Notes: generated by a model not told the origin, from the letters alone. Numbered from the stretch's first letter, positions 25,592 through 34,324 are shown. The stretch is DNA of 64,000 nt from Paraburkholderia sp. SOS3 (GCF_001922345.1 NZ_CP018811.1:1054001-1118000); one strand, 5' to 3'. Translations and numbers: made by a program.

Positions 25592-26161
25592 ATGAGCAAC
25601 TTCAAGACCTACACGATCGATAATGCGCCGGCTGCATCGAAGCCCAGCCTCGAAGACACGCAACGCGCCTTCGGTTTCGTCCCCAACCTGCAAGCGAACA
25701 TGGCGGAATCGCCCGCGCTGCTGGCCGGCTACTCGGCGCTGTGGGATCTGTTCTCAAAGAGCACGCTGACACCGCACGAACAGCAGGTGGTCTATTTGAC
25801 CTCGAACTTCGAGAACAACTGCCATTACTGCATGGCCGGTCACTCCACGCTGGCAAAGATGATCAAGATGGACGCAGGCGTGATTGCCGCGCTGCGCGCC
25901 GGCACGCCGCTGCCCGATGCAAAACTCGAAGCGCTGCATCGCTTCACGACGCTCGTGGTGCGTGAGCGTGGCTTCGTCCCGGATGCCGATGTCGACGCGT
26001 TTCTCGCCGCCGGTTACACCCGTCAAAACGTCCTCGAAGTGATTCTGGGTGTGGCGACCAAAGTGATGAGCAACTACACGAACCACATTGTCCACACCGA
26101 ACTCGACGGCTTCATGGCCGGTAACGAGTGGACCAAACCGATCGCTGCTGCTGCCGCCTAA
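25592..26161 (+). CDS. carboxymuconolactone-decarboxylase / AhpD-like protein
   Basis: A 189-residue AhpD-fold protein with an intact redox site, C77-HY-C80-MAG-H84. FGFVPNLQANMAESP and VLEVILGVATKVMSNYTNHI are typical of this subgroup. Start at 25592 follows CAGGAAC. The peroxiredoxin-like gene lies 279 bp downstream on the same strand with only a small ORF between. That suggests an AhpD-AhpC type pair in which this protein recycles the peroxidase, which is inference. Its cysteine-free paralogue is at 11820. Confidence 0.9.
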   Translation: MSNFKTYTIDNAPAASKPSLEDTQRAFGFVPNLQANMAESPALLAGYSALWDLFSKSTLTPHEQQVVYLTSNFENNCHYCMAGHSTLAKMIKMDAGVIAALRAGTPLPDAKLEALHRFTTLVVRERGFVPDADVDAFLAAGYTRQNVLEVILGVATKVMSNYTNHIVHTELDGFMAGNEWTKPIAAAAA

Positions 26162-26172
26162 AGCCGGCCCCG

Positions 26173-26189
26173 GGAGCCCTCGCGGCTCC
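26173..26189 (+). other. GC-rich hairpin after the AhpD-like gene
   Basis: GGAGCC (26173-26178) pairs with GGCTCC (26184-26189) around CTCGC, 11 bp after the stop codon. No T-run. It could separate expression of the AhpD-like gene from the genes downstream. Confidence 0.4.
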
Positions 26190-26226
26190 GGTCCAGCCTC
26201 ATACCGAAGTTCACCGGGAAACCGCC

Positions 26227-26385
26227 ATGTCCACGTTCGACCGCTATCAACACGCGTACCGCAATGCTCGACCGACCCAGCGCCTGCGTCGTGCGATCGA
26301 CGAAGGCATCGGCTACGGCCTCGCGCTCGAAGGCATCACCGCGGCCGAAGTAGCGCGCACCGCCGCTGCGCAGAGTGCAGCCTGA
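26227..26385 (+). CDS. small ORF, 52 residues, function unknown
   Basis: MSTFDRYQHAYRNARPTQRL and a following Ala-rich tail. It has a modest GGGAAA ribosome-binding sequence and lies between AhpD-like and peroxiredoxin genes in the same direction. The opening FDRYQ-AY-NAR faintly recalls the start of some enoyl-CoA hydratase-like proteins, so it may be a relic rather than a gene. I cannot decide. Confidence 0.4.
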   Translation: MSTFDRYQHAYRNARPTQRLRRAIDEGIGYGLALEGITAAEVARTAAAQSAA

Positions 26386-26440
26386 ATCCGCTCGTCACGC
26401 GATTTCCCGATTTCACTATTCTTCTCGACGGAGACCTCTC

Positions 26441-27112
26441 ATGTCACTGCAAGACAAACTCGATGCATTCCGGGCCGACTTCAAGGCAGGCAAACCGCCG
26501 TTCAACGCGCCGCCGGAGATTCATCCGGTGATGGAACGCGCCACGGCGGAACTGATTGCAAGCGGGCAGGCCGGCCGCGCAATCAAGGCCGGCGATCGCG
26601 CGCCGCATTTCAACCTCAAAGATCAGGATGGCAACGACGTATCTTCCGCTGCATTGCTGGCGAAGGGGCCGCTCGTGGTGACGTTCTATCGCGGCGTATG
26701 GTGCCCGTACTGCAATATCGAATTGCAGGCGATCAACGAAGTGCTGCCGAAGATTCAGGCCTATGGCGCGAACGTCGTGGCAATCTCGCCGCAAAGCCCG
26801 GTCAACAGCCGTAAATCGGTGCGTACCAACGAACTCGGTTTTCCGGTGCTGAGCGACGCGAACGGCCAGACGGGCGCCGATTTCGGATTGCGATTCGCGT
26901 TGCCCGACTATCTGGTCGAGTTGTACAAGAATCTGAAGAACGATCTGCCCGCGTTTAACAACGACGCGAGCTGGACCTTGCCGATGCCCGCGCGCTACGT
27001 CATCGGACAGGACGGCATCGTGCTGTATTCGGAGGTCAACCCCGATTACACGCGTCGTCCGGACCCGTCGGACATGTTCCCGGTTCTGGAAAAGGCAACG
27101 GCCAACGTCTGA
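26441..27112 (+). CDS. AhpC/TSA-type peroxiredoxin-like protein
   Basis: A 223-residue thioredoxin-fold protein. FNLKDQDGNDVSS and TFYRGVWCPYCNIELQ contain C88-PY-C91, the position of the peroxidatic cysteine plus a nearby second cysteine. VVAISPQSPVNSRKS and FPVLSDANGQ are typical of the peroxiredoxin-like (Redoxin/AhpC-TSA) group. An N-terminal 45-residue helix (LQDKLDAFRADFKAG) precedes the domain. It follows an AhpD-like gene and precedes an SDR gene, suggesting one oxidative-stress operon. No signal peptide. Confidence 0.9.
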   Translation: MSLQDKLDAFRADFKAGKPPFNAPPEIHPVMERATAELIASGQAGRAIKAGDRAPHFNLKDQDGNDVSSAALLAKGPLVVTFYRGVWCPYCNIELQAINEVLPKIQAYGANVVAISPQSPVNSRKSVRTNELGFPVLSDANGQTGADFGLRFALPDYLVELYKNLKNDLPAFNNDASWTLPMPARYVIGQDGIVLYSEVNPDYTRRPDPSDMFPVLEKATANV

Positions 27113-27201
27113 GGCCGGCAGTTCAAAACCAGCCGGTGCCGCCGGCGCCGGGGGAATCCGGCGCTGCTGTTCGATTCCATTCAGTTCGTAAAGGACATCT
27201 G

Positions 27202-27918
27202 ATGACACGGCGTACATTTCTCGTCACCGGTGCGACCAAAGGCATTGGCCTCGCGCTAACAGAACGGCTGATCGCCGACGGCCACCACGTGGTGGGCCTC
27301 GCGCGCGACGCAAGCGATTTTCCCGGCGAACTGGTCCGCGTCGATCTGGCCGACCGCGCCGCCACCGGCGCGGTACTCGATGACCTCGTGCGCCGCCATG
27401 CGTTCGATGGCGTGGTAAACAACGTCGCGCTAGTCAGACCGCAGCGTTTGGGCGAAGTCGCGCTAAGCGACCTTGATGACGTTCTCGCGCTGAATCTTCA
27501 TCCCGCGGTGCAGACCGTGCAGGCACTCCTGCCCGGTATGCGGGCGCGCGGTTGGGGACGCGTCGTGAATATTTCCAGCCTGACGATTCTCGGCATGACG
27601 CAGCGCACCGCCTATGCAGCGGCGAAAGCGGCGCTCGTGAGTTTTGCGCGATCGTGGGCGCTGGAACTGGCCAGCACGGGCATCACGGTAAACGCCGTCG
27701 CGCCGGGTCCGACCGAAACCGTGCTGTTTCGCGCGAACAATCCGCCGGGGAGCGAAGGCGAGATGCGCTATCTGGCCTCGGTGCCGATGGGTCGCTTCGG
27801 CCAGCCGCATGAAATTGCCGCGACGATCGCGTTTCTGCTATCCGACGCGGCTGCCTTCATGACCGGTCAGACGCTTTACGTCGATGGCGGCGCGTCAATC
27901 GGGAAGCTCGCTTTCTGA
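27202..27918 (+). CDS. SDR family oxidoreductase
   Basis: A 238-residue classical short-chain dehydrogenase/reductase. Cofactor motif TGATKGIG (9-16), VVNNVALV in place of NNAG, catalytic Ser near 125-126 (NISSL), Y138 and K142 in TAYAAAKAAL, and the C-terminal GQTLYVDGG. The start at 27202 follows AAAGGA. The last 24 bases overlap the end of the convergent LysR gene. It is probably in the peroxiredoxin operon. NADPH preference is suggested by K13 in the glycine loop; substrate unknown. Confidence 0.9.
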   Translation: MTRRTFLVTGATKGIGLALTERLIADGHHVVGLARDASDFPGELVRVDLADRAATGAVLDDLVRRHAFDGVVNNVALVRPQRLGEVALSDLDDVLALNLHPAVQTVQALLPGMRARGWGRVVNISSLTILGMTQRTAYAAAKAALVSFARSWALELASTGITVNAVAPGPTETVLFRANNPPGSEGEMRYLASVPMGRFGQPHEIAATIAFLLSDAAAFMTGQTLYVDGGASIGKLAF

Positions 27919-28827
27919 GGCCGCGCCGTCGGCACCACTGCCGGCGGCACCGAGAATCTCTTCAACGAAGGCGACGAACGCTCGGGCCTTCGCACTCACG
28001 AGGCGCCCGGCCGGGAACACCGCCCACAGGTCGATCGAGGGCAATTCCCAGTCGGTCAGTACCGCTTGAACGGCGCCGTCGGCAAGTTCCGGCGAAAACA
28101 TCCATTCCGATGCGATTGCGAGGCCCATGCCGCCGAGCACCGTCGTGCGGATGCCTTCGGCGGCGCTCACGCTGACGCGTCCACTCACGACGACGGCCAC
28201 CTCCTTGCCTTGCTGGCTGAACGCCCACGACTCGCCACCGCCTCGCAACGAATACACGATCACCTGATGCTGGCTGAGGTCCGCGGGGGTCGCCGGTACG
28301 CCCGCTTCGGCGAAGTAGCCGGGCGTACCCACGACCAGCCGGCGACTTTGAGCAATGCGGCGCGCGGTCATGGCCGAATCGTCGAGCGAGCCCATGCGCA
28401 ATGCGACGTCCACGCCTTTTTCGAGCAGGTCGATGGTGCGATCGTCCAGTACGATATCGATCTGCAGGTTGGGGTGCCGGTCCAGAAACGTCTTGAGCGC
28501 AGGCAGGATGTGCAGCCGCGCGAAGGTCACGGCGGCACTGATGCGCAGCACACCGGATAGTCCGGTCGACGCGTCGCGCGCGACATGCTCGGCGAGGTCC
28601 ACTTCTTCGATTGCGCGCTTTGCGTGTTCGTAGAAACGCTGACCCGCATCGGTGGGCGTCAGGCCGCGCGTCGAGCGCAACAGGAGTCGCACGCCGAGTC
28701 GCTCCTCGAGTTGCGCGATCGACTTCGAGACGGCCGGTTGCCCGAGTTTGAGCCGCTTCGCGGCCGCCGAGAAAGAGCCGGCCTCCACAACGCTGACGTA
28801 CGTTTCCATCGCTGCCATCCGGTCCAT
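27895..28827 (-). CDS. LysR family transcriptional regulator
   Basis: A 310-residue regulator of the CrgA/DsdC-like group. Winged helix: MAAMETYVSVVEAGSFSAAA, KLGQPAVSKSIAQLEERLG. Effector domain: GVLRISAAVTFARLHILPAL, DIVLDDRTIDLLEKGVDVALRMG-type stretch and MGLAIASEWMF. Start at ATG 28827; a second ATG four codons later is equally possible. It is convergent with, and overlaps by 24 bp, the SDR gene, so it may control the peroxiredoxin-SDR unit from behind or a lost upstream gene. Confidence 0.9.
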   Translation of the reverse strand: MDRMAAMETYVSVVEAGSFSAAAKRLKLGQPAVSKSIAQLEERLGVRLLLRSTRGLTPTDAGQRFYEHAKRAIEEVDLAEHVARDASTGLSGVLRISAAVTFARLHILPALKTFLDRHPNLQIDIVLDDRTIDLLEKGVDVALRMGSLDDSAMTARRIAQSRRLVVGTPGYFAEAGVPATPADLSQHQVIVYSLRGGGESWAFSQQGKEVAVVVSGRVSVSAAEGIRTTVLGGMGLAIASEWMFSPELADGAVQAVLTDWELPSIDLWAVFPAGRLVSAKARAFVAFVEEILGAAGSGADGAASESELPD

Positions 28828-29033
28828 GCCGCCGTTTCTCCTTGAAGGGCCGTGAAGTTTTTATCGTGACTGAGATATGTGTTCAGCCGGAAGTCTATCG
28901 CGCCGGGACATGGCCGATGAAGTTAGCGGCGTCAGCGGTCTTTGCAATCGACATCGCGATCGGAATGCGCAGACGAAACGGCCCCGGCGCAGGCGATCGT
29001 GCGGCAGGGCCGTCAACAACGCTCGCTTGCGGT

Positions 29034-29297
29034 TCAGAGAGCGGGCGCAGTGCTGAGGAAGGAATAATCGGTGTAGCCGCGCGCATCGCCACCAACGAAC
29101 GTCGAGCGGTCGTAATGGTTCAGCGGCGCCCCGACGCGCAGTCGCTCCGGCAGATCCGGATTGGAGATGAACAGGCGCCCGAACGCGACGAGATCGGCAT
29201 CGCCCGCTTCGATCATGCGATGCGCGCTGTCCGCAGTAAAGCCACCCGCCGCGATGAGTGTGCCCTTGAAGACGCGACGCAAGTCCCTGGCGGAGAT
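29034..29297 (-). pseudogene. old yellow enzyme (NemA-like) C-terminal fragment
   Basis: The minus strand encodes LRRVFKGTLIAAGGFTADSA, GDADLVAFGRLFISNPDLPERL and NHYDRSTFVGGDARGYTDYSFL, the characteristic last 80-90 residues of NADH:flavin oxidoreductases (GR-F phosphate-binding motif included). The first three quarters of the enzyme, with the catalytic residues, is missing upstream. The preceding codons (SRVRGND) look like intergenic sequence. It is a truncated, non-functional gene. Confidence 0.8.
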
Positions 29298-29393
29298 CGC
29301 CGAGGCCGCTGCGGGGATGTCATCGTTACCGCGCACTCGCGACTCGACCGTGTGCACATCAGACCGATATCTCTCTCAAAAGGAACGCAGGCC

Positions 29394-29904
29394 ATGTACC
29401 ACGTCCGCGCATTCGCTACTCCCAATTCCGTCAAGGTGCCGATTGCACTCGAAGAGCTCGGAATCGACTATGTGCTGCATGCCGTCGACGTTCGGAGAGG
29501 CGAGCAGAAGAGGGAGGGATTTCTCGCGTTGAATGCCAACGGCAAAGTGCCCGTGCTGACCACCGAGGACCGTAGCTTCAAACTGGCAGAGTCTGCAGCC
29601 ATCCTTGTGTATCTCGCCGAGACGCACGGCAAGCTGCTGTCGCGAGAGCCGTTGCAGCGGGCGCGTACGTTCGAACAGACTGAAGCTGCTCGATGCGCTC
29701 CTCTTCGAACAGTCGTTCGTCGCGGGCAATGACTATTCCATCGCTGATATCGCCCACTTCGGCTGGATATGGCGACGCGCGTTCCCGGACCTGACGCTCG
29801 ACGAGACGCCGCATGTGCAACGCTGGTGCGACACGATACCAGGACGCCCAGCTGTCGCGCGCGCGATCGCGAAAGTGGAGGAGCTTACCGTGGCGGCTGG
29901 TTAG
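29394..29904 (+). pseudogene. glutathione S-transferase with internal deletion and frameshift
   Basis: From ATG 29394 the frame encodes a good GST N-terminal domain (YHVRAFATPNSVKVPIALEEL, NGKVPVLTTEDRSFKLAESAA). After RARTFEQ near 29672-29680 it leaves the family. The C-terminal domain continues in another frame: LKLLDALLFEQSFVAGNDYSIADIAHFGW through RPAVARAI to the stop at 29904. About 50-60 residues between the halves are missing. Both the deletion and the shift point to a dead gene. It lies next to the old-yellow-enzyme fragment. Confidence 0.82.
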
Positions 29905-29979
29905 GTAATTCCGGCCTAATTCTGCGTCGATACGCTGCGCAGGCAGTCTCGAATTTCACAACCGATCAAGGAGTGTCAG

Positions 29980-30324
29980 ATGAAACGCGCAAAAACCATC
30001 GCAGCCGCCATATGTGTTCTCGTCGTCGGTGCATCCGGTGCGTCCGGTGTGGCCCGCGCGGCCGAACAGAAAATCGCGCCCGCGAAAATGACGTGCTCGG
30101 ACTTCGTGCAGGTTGACGACGCATATAAGCCCGCGCTTGTCTATTGGGTTGCAGGCGTCGACAAGCTCGGCGTGACGGGCACCGAAACCACGGTGGTGGA
30201 TACCATGCAGCCCGTCGCGGCGACCGTCGCGCAGGAGTGCCGGAAGGATCCGCAGACCCGGTTCATGAGCAAGGTCCGTTCGATGATCAAGTCGAAGCAG
30301 ATCGCACTGTTCGATCACCACTGA
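29980..30324 (+). CDS. HdeA/HdeB-like periplasmic protein
   Basis: A 114-residue exported protein. A signal peptide (KRAKTIAAAICVLVVGASG, cleavage near the ARA-AEQ site at about 28) is followed by an HdeA-type domain. MTCSDFVQVDD and ATVAQECRKDP hold the two cysteines that form the single disulfide of this family. HdeA proteins are acid-activated periplasmic chaperones, though many relatives are of unknown role. It is 33 bp before a cupin gene on the same strand and may be co-transcribed. Confidence 0.88.
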   Translation: MKRAKTIAAAICVLVVGASGASGVARAAEQKIAPAKMTCSDFVQVDDAYKPALVYWVAGVDKLGVTGTETTVVDTMQPVAATVAQECRKDPQTRFMSKVRSMIKSKQIALFDHH

Positions 30325-30357
30325 TCCCACGAGTCATCGACAGCAAGGACCGACATC

Positions 30358-30834
30358 ATGGAACGGCAACTCTCCGACAACGGAACGATCACTGACAGCG
30401 CCATCCACATTCCTGCCATCGGCCTCGATCTTAAGGTGTGCATCGGACCATCGTCGACGCAGGGACGCGCGACGCTCATTGAAACCTGCGATGCACCGGG
30501 CTTCGGGCCGCCGATGCATCGGCACGAGCACGAAACTGAAGTGTTCCATGTGCTGCAAGGGCGCTATCTGTTCGAAGTGGACGGCAAACGCGAGGTCGTG
30601 CAGGCAGGCGAGACGCTGACGGCGCAGGTCGGCACCACGCATCGTTTCGTCAACATCGACCATGACGCCTCGCGCATGCTGGTACTGATCTCGCCCGGAT
30701 TCGATGCGGCCGGCTTCTTTAGCGAGTTGCGCGACGCGATGGCGGGCGGCCATGCCGATCCGGCGGCGCTCGCGCGCCTGGGCACGAAATGGCACATCGA
30801 GTTTCTCGGGCCGCCGCTAACGGCGGAGCAATGA
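30358..30834 (+). CDS. cupin domain protein
   Basis: A 158-residue small beta-barrel protein. The metal-binding cupin motif 1 is PPMHRHEHETEVFHVLQG (His, His, Glu, His spacing), with motif 2 around GTTHRFVNIDHD. The C-terminus is helical (GFFSELRDAMAGGHADPAAL), as in quercetinase-like/AraC-sensor type cupins. ATG 30358 follows a short gap after the HdeA-like gene. Enzyme or sensor role cannot be read out. The stop is directly followed by decayed DNA copied from the XRE-CMD locus. Confidence 0.85.
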   Translation: MERQLSDNGTITDSAIHIPAIGLDLKVCIGPSSTQGRATLIETCDAPGFGPPMHRHEHETEVFHVLQGRYLFEVDGKREVVQAGETLTAQVGTTHRFVNIDHDASRMLVLISPGFDAAGFFSELRDAMAGGHADPAALARLGTKWHIEFLGPPLTAEQ

Positions 30835-30852
30835 TTTGCTGAGCGACCGCGC

Positions 30853-31304
30853 GGGCAATCGGAATCATGGGCATTCGTGGGTAAGGTGCACGTCTCGCGA
30901 TGCATTTTCCAGTCGCTCGGCACGTCTGGACAGGCAAGCAGTTCGTCGAGCAGACGCCTGGTGCCGGCATCGACCATGTGGCCGACCGATTCCCTGTGCA
31001 CGCGTTGCAGCAAGCTTCGCGAGACCGTGTTCCAGTCGGCCACGAAGGGAGGCATTCCCTGCGGATCGAAGATCAGATGCAGCGTTTCGGGTCCGATTCG
31101 GCCAGGTGGCCGCGTTTTTCTATCAACGCGCGCGCGTGTGCCGATAGCGCGGCCAGTGCAGGGGCGGCAGGCACGGCGCCGTGCCAAAGCGCATCGATAT
31201 CCGCGCGATGTACCCCCTGCTGCAACGCGAGCGCCGTGTGGAGGCGCGATAGCCGAAGAGTCGACGTGGTCGTTCATTGCACCGATTACATCCCATGTAA
31301 TCGA
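30853..31304 (-). pseudogene. mosaic decayed copy of the CMD-XRE locus
   Basis: Three blocks here match three separate parts of the intact locus in the same order: 30853-31085 with 11103-11330 (middle of the XRE/MmyB gene), about 31086-31242 with 11976-12132 (CMD gene), and about 31243-31304 with 12412-12472 (upstream region). Two deletions remove the rest. Identity is high but clearly below 100 percent, so this is an old or separately acquired second copy. No frame is open through it. Confidence 0.88.
31283..31303. promoter_or_regulatory. conserved palindrome in the decayed copy
   Basis: CGATTACA-TCCCA-TGTAATCG, a dyad with 8-bp arms. Its centre is identical to the palindrome at 12455-12471 of the intact locus. 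It marks the promoter end of the mosaic pseudogene. Confidence 0.6.
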
Positions 31305-31335
31305 CGTGGTTCGAATGCTTGCCGCCTTTGGCCGA

Positions 31336-32529
31336 TCACACGGCGTCAAGCTCGGGGGCATCCCGCGTCTGACCTGACGGCTCCGTTACCACCCGGTTCC
31401 TTCCCGCACGCTTTGCCGCATAGAGCAGGCGATCGGCGCGTGCCAGCAACTCCCCGAGCGCCTCGCCAGGCCGATACCGGGCAATCCCGGCACTCGTCGT
31501 GACGCGCAGCGTCGTATCGATTTGATCGAAGCGGGAAGTCTCCAGCACGGTGCGCAAGCGCTCGGCGATCTGATACGCGAATGTGTCGTCCACGCGCGGC
31601 AGCAGGAGCACGAACTCCTCGCCGCCGATGCGCGCCACCACGTCCTTCTCGCGCACTCCGGCGCGCAGGATGGCGGCGAACTGGCGCAGCACTGTGTCGC
31701 CGGCCGCATGTCCGTAACGGTCGTTAATGGATTTAAAGTTGTCGATGTCTAAAGCGATCAGCGCGAGCGGATAGCTTCGCCTGTCCGCGACGCGGCGGCC
31801 CGCCAGGCGTTCAAACGCACGCCGGTTCAACGTTTCTGTGAGCGGGTCGAGATCGCGTTCGACCGTCAGCCGGTCGATCACGTCCGACATCGCGGCGGCC
31901 AGCAGCACCAGCCCCAAGACAGCGCCCATCAGAGCGAGCGACAACTGCAGCATGACCCAGAAGAGGGTCTGCCCGAACGGCGCGGTGCCATGAGGCAGTG
32001 GGTGGATCGTAGTGAGCGGCGTCCTGATGAAAAAACTGGCGCCAAAGATCAGCAGCACCCAGAGAAGAACGCGGTTAACGGTGCGTCCGTTGCAGTGTTT
32101 TCTGAAACGGAGCGCGGTCAATATCATTGACGCCCCGGCGCTAAGATTCAGGATGTAGACGCGCACCAGCAGATTCGACGTCACGAAGGAGAAGTAATAC
32201 ATGCTGCCCAGCACCAGCGCGAACATCGCCGCATGCGTCGATAGCCGCCAATGAAGCCCCGCCCTGCGCAGAACGCCTTCCGCCAACAGTTGAACACTCG
32301 ACACGTAAAATGCCGCCGAGATAAGCGCGTTCGATCTCCATTCATCGGGCAGGTGGCAGATCTGCACTGCCGAGCCGAGTGCGAAAGCAAAAAACGAAGC
32401 GGCGAGAAAACGCAGATAGCGCAGTCTCCTATCGTAGATCCATGCACAGGCAAAGCCGAGCGAAAAGACTGCCGTGATACCTGGGATGATCAACTGAACG
32501 AGCTGATTGGGCGTTATATGAGCGGGCAT
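31336..32529 (-). CDS. membrane-anchored diguanylate cyclase
   Basis: A 397-residue protein that makes cyclic di-GMP. About seven hydrophobic helices fill residues 10-215 (a 7TM-type sensor). A GGDEF domain occupies about 225-385 with the active-site GGEEF at 302-306, DIDNFKSINDRYGH at 261-274 and an inhibitory-site R293-x2-D296 at the correct spacing. All catalytic elements are intact, and product inhibition is expected. Start ATG 32529. It stands alone, so its signal and output are unknown. Confidence 0.93.
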   Translation of the reverse strand: MPAHITPNQLVQLIIPGITAVFSLGFACAWIYDRRLRYLRFLAASFFAFALGSAVQICHLPDEWRSNALISAAFYVSSVQLLAEGVLRRAGLHWRLSTHAAMFALVLGSMYYFSFVTSNLLVRVYILNLSAGASMILTALRFRKHCNGRTVNRVLLWVLLIFGASFFIRTPLTTIHPLPHGTAPFGQTLFWVMLQLSLALMGAVLGLVLLAAAMSDVIDRLTVERDLDPLTETLNRRAFERLAGRRVADRRSYPLALIALDIDNFKSINDRYGHAAGDTVLRQFAAILRAGVREKDVVARIGGEEFVLLLPRVDDTFAYQIAERLRTVLETSRFDQIDTTLRVTTSAGIARYRPGEALGELLARADRLLYAAKRAGRNRVVTEPSGQTRDAPELDAV

Positions 32530-32937
32530 GTGGCTTGTTCTCCGCGGACGGCCGCGAATCGCCGGGCCTGGGGAGTGGCGTTTCTCGGCGCGTACCGTCA
32601 GCCGCCATGTACGACTCCCTCAAAATGGAGGTGCATCCGACAGGGTCAGAGGATTGTACGCCCGGTGCATGGAAGGCTTCGGGCAGTGCGACGTCGGCGC
32701 ACTCGGGACAGATGTGGGGCGGTACGCGCTTTCCGCCCCGACTCAGGTCGGCATAAATGCAGTTATCCTTTGCAGATAAACTATATATGCCTTCGTCGCT
32801 CTATTAAACTCGCGCTCGACGACCGGCCCTTAAGCCGCTTTGAGAGCTGTTGATGCATTCAAACATCGACGGCGAGCGCGCCGGGCCGCAGGTCGTCCGG
32901 CTTGAGCCTGGCCACATCCGCGCCTTCTCAATGAGGA
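32530..32937. other. divergent promoter gap, no gene
   Basis: Between the diguanylate cyclase and an acetyltransferase on the other strand. An AT-rich patch around 32758-32800 (CTATATATG within it) could hold promoters. No coding sequence recognised. Confidence 0.45.
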
Positions 32938-33537
32938 ATGACTGTGCAGCCGTTCGAACCTGTAATCCTGGCTACACCACGACTCGTGCTTCGCCCGCTT
33001 CGCGAGGAGGACGCGCAAGCGCTGTTTGCCATTCGGTCGGACGAAGTTGCGATGCGCTATTTCTCGTTTCCGGCAATGACATGCCTAAGTCAGGCAACGG
33101 ACAGGATCACCCGCAAATTGTTGACGTCCACCAACGGACAGGACCTCATTTGCGTGCTTGAATTGCGGGAAACTGGCGAAGTGCTCGGAGATTGTGCGCT
33201 GTTCCATGCGGACCACCAATGCGCGCGCGCCGAAATAGGCTTTAGCCTGCTACGCAGGCATTGGCGAAGAGGATATATGTACGAAGCGGCCTCTGCTCTG
33301 ATAGAACACGCGTTCTCGACCTTGCAGCTACGGCGGATCGAGGCGGATGTCGATCCACGTAACGCGGCCTCGGCTCGTCTTCTTGAGCGGCTCGGATTCG
33401 TCCGCGAGGGGCTTCTGCGTGAGCGTTGGGTAGTCGGCGACGAGGCGTCCGACAGCGCGCTGTACGGGTTGCTCAGCCGGGATCGTCGTCAATCAGATTG
33501 TCGAATCGATCGACGTGTTGTTCGAGAGTCGACCTGA
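32938..33537 (+). CDS. GNAT N-acetyltransferase, RimJ/RimL type
   Basis: A 199-residue acetyltransferase. Typical opening TPRLVLRPLREEDAQALFAI, the acetyl-CoA loop region RRHWRRGYMYEAASALIEHAF (motif A) and RNAASARLLERLGFVREGLLRERW (motif B). It most resembles RimL-like enzymes that acetylate protein N-termini or small amines. ATG 32938 matches the domain start. The last 20 residues (RIDRRVVREST) look unlike the family and may be readthrough past a lost stop. Monocistronic. Confidence 0.88.
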   Translation: MTVQPFEPVILATPRLVLRPLREEDAQALFAIRSDEVAMRYFSFPAMTCLSQATDRITRKLLTSTNGQDLICVLELRETGEVLGDCALFHADHQCARAEIGFSLLRRHWRRGYMYEAASALIEHAFSTLQLRRIEADVDPRNAASARLLERLGFVREGLLRERWVVGDEASDSALYGLLSRDRRQSDCRIDRRVVREST

Positions 33538-33675
33538 CGTGTTGAGACCGGCACCGTTGACGTCGTGGCGATAAATTCTTTGCGCAAATCGCTTCGGTGC
33601 ATTCCTTCGTCTCGACCGTGTTGTCTGTGGCGACTGCTACGCCGGATGAACACATTGTGCCCCTGACGGACCTCG

Positions 33676-34134
33676 ATGAACATTACGCTATCTCCCACTA
33701 CCGAGCTTGATGCTGAAGCTTTGGTGACCATTCGCATTGCAGCGATGCGAGAGAGCTTTGAACATATCGGGCGCTTCGATCAGCGGCGGGCTCGCGAACG
33801 TTTTCTGATTTCCTTCGACCCAGCAATGTGCCGTTTCATCGAGGCCAATGGCACTCGTGTCGGCCTTGTTCTGATTCGCCCTCACGAAGGTCATTGGTTG
33901 CTCGATCACTTCTACGTTCTGCCCGAACACCAGGGAAAAGGAATGGGTGCATTTGTGCTGGAGCAGATTTTTGCGGATGCGGATGCGCGACACATGCCCA
34001 TCCGGGTGGGCGCTTTGCGTGGCAGTCATTCCAACCGCTTCTATCAGCGGCATGGCTTTGTTCAAACACATGAAGCGCAATGGGATATCTATTACGTGCG
34101 CCAACCATGTACGCCCAGGAAAAAGCAAGCATGA
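33676..34134 (+). CDS. GNAT N-acetyltransferase
   Basis: A 152-residue single-domain acetyltransferase. DAEALVTIRIAAMRESFEHI opens the fold. LLDHFYVLPEHQGKGMGAFVLEQIF contains the acetyl-CoA-binding Q-x-x-G-x-G/A loop, and NRFYQRHGFVQTHEAQWD is motif B. The start at ATG 33676 follows a weak ribosome-binding sequence. It is 138 bp after another GNAT gene but clearly not its duplicate. Substrate unknown. Confidence 0.85.
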   Translation: MNITLSPTTELDAEALVTIRIAAMRESFEHIGRFDQRRARERFLISFDPAMCRFIEANGTRVGLVLIRPHEGHWLLDHFYVLPEHQGKGMGAFVLEQIFADADARHMPIRVGALRGSHSNRFYQRHGFVQTHEAQWDIYYVRQPCTPRKKQA

Positions 34135-34160
34135 CGGGAGCGAGCGCCAATCCAAAAGTC

Positions 34161-34322
34161 TATCAGCGGTAACGTTGGAAATCGGCGCGTAACAACGCGA
34201 ACTGAGAGAGATCGTGATAGGCGCCGCCCCAGTGCCCTGCCTGACGTTGTTGACCTTCCAGGAGAAAACCCAGCCTCTTCAATGTGCGAATGGAGGGCGC
34301 GTTATGACCAATGGGCACGACG
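34161..34322 (-). pseudogene. GNAT acetyltransferase C-terminal fragment
   Basis: The minus strand just after the NTF2-like gene reads HNAPSIRTLKRLGFLLEGQ, then HWGGAYHDLSQFALLRADF and a stop at 34161. It is the last 50 or so residues of a RimJ/RimL acetyltransferase (motif B plus terminal strand). The rest of that gene is absent; the sequence joins directly to the stop of the NTF2-like gene at 34325. Too short to function. Confidence 0.75.
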
Positions 34323-34324
34323 GT

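Noticed and set aside
11820..27112. the CMD genes at 11820 and 25592 as a recent tandem duplication
   Set aside because: They align end to end but differ at most positions including both active-site cysteines, so the split is old.
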